This document shows positions 62,358 to 64,000 of a stretch of DNA of 64,000 bases, piece after piece. The stretch spans positions 1 through 64,000 of the forward strand of contig JAIYAC010000021.1 in assembly GCA_027489245.1 (NCBI GenBank). Direction: 5' to 3'. The position numbers were made by a program, and so were the translations under genes. The notes below the pieces were generated by a model. It saw nothing but the letters and a program-made list of their open reading frames with translations, was not told the origin of the DNA and ran no database searches. Origin of the DNA: Neisseriaceae bacterium. Its GTDB lineage: Bacteria; Pseudomonadota; Gammaproteobacteria; Burkholderiales; Chromobacteriaceae. Numbering within the stretch: the first letter of the stretch is position 1; the number at the start of each line of letters is the position of its first letter.

Positions 62358-63494
62358 GTGTTTGATCGTCCTGATCTTGGTGACCAAGCAGTACTGGTAA
62401 GTCTCGACTTTGGCGAGGCGGATTATGAAGATGGCGTCAGCGAATGCCTGGAGCTGATAAAAGGCGCCGGCGTAGCTGTCACCGGCCTGATCAAAGGTAA
62501 ACGTCAGCGCCCGGATGCGGCCCTGTTTGCCGGCAAGGGCAAGGTGGAAGAAATCGCCGCCCTGGTGAAGGCAACCGACGCCAATGTGGTGATTTTCAAC
62601 CACGCACTGGGGCCGGGGCAGGAGCGTAACCTGGAGCGCGTGCTGCAGTGCCGGGTGATAGACCGTGTCACGCTGATTCTGGATATCTTTGCCCAGCGTG
62701 CGCGTAGCCACGAGGGCAAGCTGCAGGTTGAGCTGGCTCAGCTAACGCATATGTCTACCCGCCTGGTGCGCGGCTGGACTCACCTGGAGCGGCAAAAAGG
62801 CGGTGTTGGTATGCGTGGCCCGGGTGAAACCCAGCTGGAAACCGACCGCCGTTTGCTAGGCCTGCGCGTGAAGGCACTGAAAGACCGCCTGGCTACCGTG
62901 CAAAAGCAGCGCAAAACCCAGCGCCGTAGCCGCGATCGTTCCGGCTTGCCCTCCGTCTCTATCGTTGGCTATACCAACGCAGGTAAATCCACGCTGTTCA
63001 ATGGCCTGACCAAGGCCGGTGCCTACGCGGCCGACCAGCTGTTTGCCACGCTGGACACCACCAGCCGCCGCCTGTTCATCAATACGGATGTGTCCATCGT
63101 GCTGTCGGATACGGTGGGGTTTATCCGCGATTTGCCTCACTCTCTGGTGGCCTCTTTTCGCGCCACGCTGGAAGAAACCATTTCTGCCGACCTGCTGCTG
63201 CATGTGGTCGATGCGGCCAACCCCATGCGGGAGCGTCAGGTAGAAGAGGTGAATAAAGTACTGAAAGAAATCGGAGCCGATCACGTCCCGCAGCTGATGG
63301 TGTGGAACAAGACCGACCTGCGCGGCTTGCCGCCAGCCATCCTGTACGACGAGTACGGCGCGGTAGAGGGCGTCCGGGTGTCTGCACTGTCTGGTGCCGG
63401 CCTGGAACTCCTGCGCGAAGCCATTGCCGAACGGGCGTTGGCAACGACTCACTCGCAAACCACAGAAAAAGTAGATCACCATGGCACAGAATGA
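62358..63494 (+). CDS. hflX: Ribosome-associated GTPase HflX
   Basis: 378-residue GTPase that splits stalled or heat-damaged ribosomes. The N-terminal HflX domain has the glycine-rich DAALFAGKGKVEEI. The linker RMRGPGETQLETDRR-type motif is present as GMRGPGETQLETDRR. The G domain starts GYTNAGKSTLFN, with G3 DTVGF. The start codon is GTG at 62358, with only GAAAG upstream. The end overlaps hflK by 14 bases. Confidence 0.95.
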   Translation: MFDRPDLGDQAVLVSLDFGEADYEDGVSECLELIKGAGVAVTGLIKGKRQRPDAALFAGKGKVEEIAALVKATDANVVIFNHALGPGQERNLERVLQCRVIDRVTLILDIFAQRARSHEGKLQVELAQLTHMSTRLVRGWTHLERQKGGVGMRGPGETQLETDRRLLGLRVKALKDRLATVQKQRKTQRRSRDRSGLPSVSIVGYTNAGKSTLFNGLTKAGAYAADQLFATLDTTSRRLFINTDVSIVLSDTVGFIRDLPHSLVASFRATLEETISADLLLHVVDAANPMRERQVEEVNKVLKEIGADHVPQLMVWNKTDLRGLPPAILYDEYGAVEGVRVSALSGAGLELLREAIAERALATTHSQTTEKVDHHGTE

Positions 63495-64000
63495 CGATAA
63501 CCGCGGCAAGCGCCCCGATGATGGCCCGCCGGATCTGGAAGAAATCTTTCGCCAGCTGAACCAGAAACTGTCGCGCCTGCTGGGCGGCAAGCCTGCTCAG
63601 CCGGGTAACAATAATGGTTTTGGCGGCGGTAATGGCGGTATGCCCTCCGAGCGTGGCATGAAGTTTGGTGCCGCCGGGATTGTGGCCATTCTGGGTGGCC
63701 TGTGGCTAGCCAGTGGCTTCTACGTGGTGGACGCGCGCGAGCAGGGCGTTGTGCTGCGCTTGGGCAGCTACGACCGTATCAGCGATTCCGGCCTGCAGTG
63801 GCATGCGCCTTACCCGTTCGAACAGGTGGAAATCGTCAACCTGACCGAAGTGCGCAGTGTAGAAATCGGCTACCGCGGCTCGGCCAAGAGCCGGGTGGAA
63901 GAAGAGTCGCTGATGCTCACCGAAGACCAGAACATCATCGATGTACAGCTGTCGGTGCAGTACGACATCAAGGATGCACGTGAATTCCTGTTCAACAACC
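63481..64000 (+). CDS. hflK: HflK, FtsH protease modulator (5' part, cut by window end)
   Basis: The frame opens at ATG 63481, overlapping the end of hflX, and runs off the window after 173 residues. The N-terminus is acidic and then Gly/Asn-rich (about residues 36-60). One transmembrane helix lies at about 62-82, followed by the start of the SPFH/prohibitin domain (VVDAREQGVVLRLGSYDR). HflK with HflC encloses FtsH in the inner membrane and limits its access to substrates. hflC is expected downstream. Confidence 0.95.
   Translation, partial: MAQNDDNRGKRPDDGPPDLEEIFRQLNQKLSRLLGGKPAQPGNNNGFGGGNGGMPSERGMKFGAAGIVAILGGLWLASGFYVVDAREQGVVLRLGSYDRISDSGLQWHAPYPFEQVEIVNLTEVRSVEIGYRGSAKSRVEEESLMLTEDQNIIDVQLSVQYDIKDAREFLFNN

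Larger units (their letters stand above)
2367..63221. repeat. Dispersed decamer TGCGGCCAAC (uptake-sequence-like), about 47 copies
   Basis: Exact plus-strand copies start at 7038, 8749, 9479, 12254, 14419, 15909, 17166, 22908, 24918, 24969, 26990, 28381, 32913, 35489, 36425, 40267, 41896, 46289, 49727, 50663, 53398, 56671, 59058 and 63212. Reverse copies start at 2367, 6923, 7945, 10869, 13521, 15336, 16374, 18264, 20802, 26784, 27789, 28810, 31752, 34581, 36435, 38112, 38793, 40567, 44265, 48124, 50163, 50653 and 60459. The count was made by eye. A further 17 or so copies match only the 9-base core GCGGCCAAC. Confidence 0.93.

Noticed and set aside
2367-63221. Explaining the decamer as Chi, KOPS or another replication-polar signal
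   Set aside because: The copies are strand-balanced (24/23) and found in inverted pairs, contrary to strand-polar motifs. A restriction-site explanation is also unlikely because such sites are usually avoided, not enriched more than 100-fold.
1-64000. CRISPR array, prophage, integron or rRNA operon
   Set aside because: No regularly spaced repeats, phage genes, integrase or rRNA sequence seen on either strand.

Overview
This is a 64 kb piece of a GC-rich, gene-dense chromosome, almost certainly from the Neisseriales (Betaproteobacteria) and most like a Chromobacteriaceae genus such as Vogesella, Aquitalea or Chromobacterium. Three things support this: the EF-P/EarP arginine-rhamnosylation pair, the gene order rlmN-pilW-rodZ-ispG-hisS-yfgM-bamB-der-hfq-hflX-hflK, and the family resemblance of most proteins. 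It is a core-genome region: I see no prophage, integron, rRNA operon, CRISPR array or intact insertion sequence. The genus is an inference.

Layout. 1-13.5 kb: tRNA-Leu(CAG), RNase R, an exported transglutaminase-like protein, a manganese-exporter-type gene behind a yybP-ykoY riboswitch, efp with earP, a CorA/ZntB channel, a NarL-type two-component system and two lipoproteins (one a likely metallopeptidase). 13.5-25.5 kb: a gamma-glutamylpolyamine synthetase-like gene, a large AsmA-like DUF748 protein, a chemoreceptor translationally coupled to a solute-binding protein, class II ribonucleotide reductase and an iron alcohol dehydrogenase. 25.5-36.4 kb: a LysR/MFS divergent pair, two RidA proteins, an FMN reductase, mnmA, a NUDIX hydrolase, a Fur-box/bfd/bfr iron-storage locus, a YdgA-like protein and a fatty-acid desaturase. 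36.4-45 kb: an EmrAB-OMF efflux operon with its MarR-type repressor, miaA, a TauE/SafE permease and exonuclease I. 44.8-45.5 kb is the longest gene-poor stretch and holds a candidate small RNA. 45.5-53.4 kb: an unrecognised gene, glyA, an esterase-like phytase protein, cysM, zapE, a SPOR protein and ndk. 53.4 kb to the end: the conserved housekeeping operon, cut off inside hflK.

The most striking signal is not a gene. The decamer TGCGGCCAAC (reverse GTTGGCCGCA) occurs about 47 times by eye, evenly on both strands (24/23) and throughout the window, where roughly 0.3 copies would be expected by chance. It occurs as inverted pairs between genes and, inside genes, almost only in the frames that read Ala-Ala-Asn or Leu-Ala-Ala. 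It behaves like the DNA uptake sequences of Neisseriaceae but has a different sequence, without the CTG core of the known Neisseriaceae dialects as I recall them. I propose it as an uptake-sequence system of this lineage.

Other notable items are a ~92-nt minus-strand sRNA candidate with two anti-Shine-Dalgarno motifs, a ~95-bp MITE-like element with CTAG duplications at the end of emrB, a bacterioferritin with three altered ferroxidase ligands, paired operators in the emr and polyamine regions, and a class II ribonucleotide reductase with a duplicated C-terminal domain.
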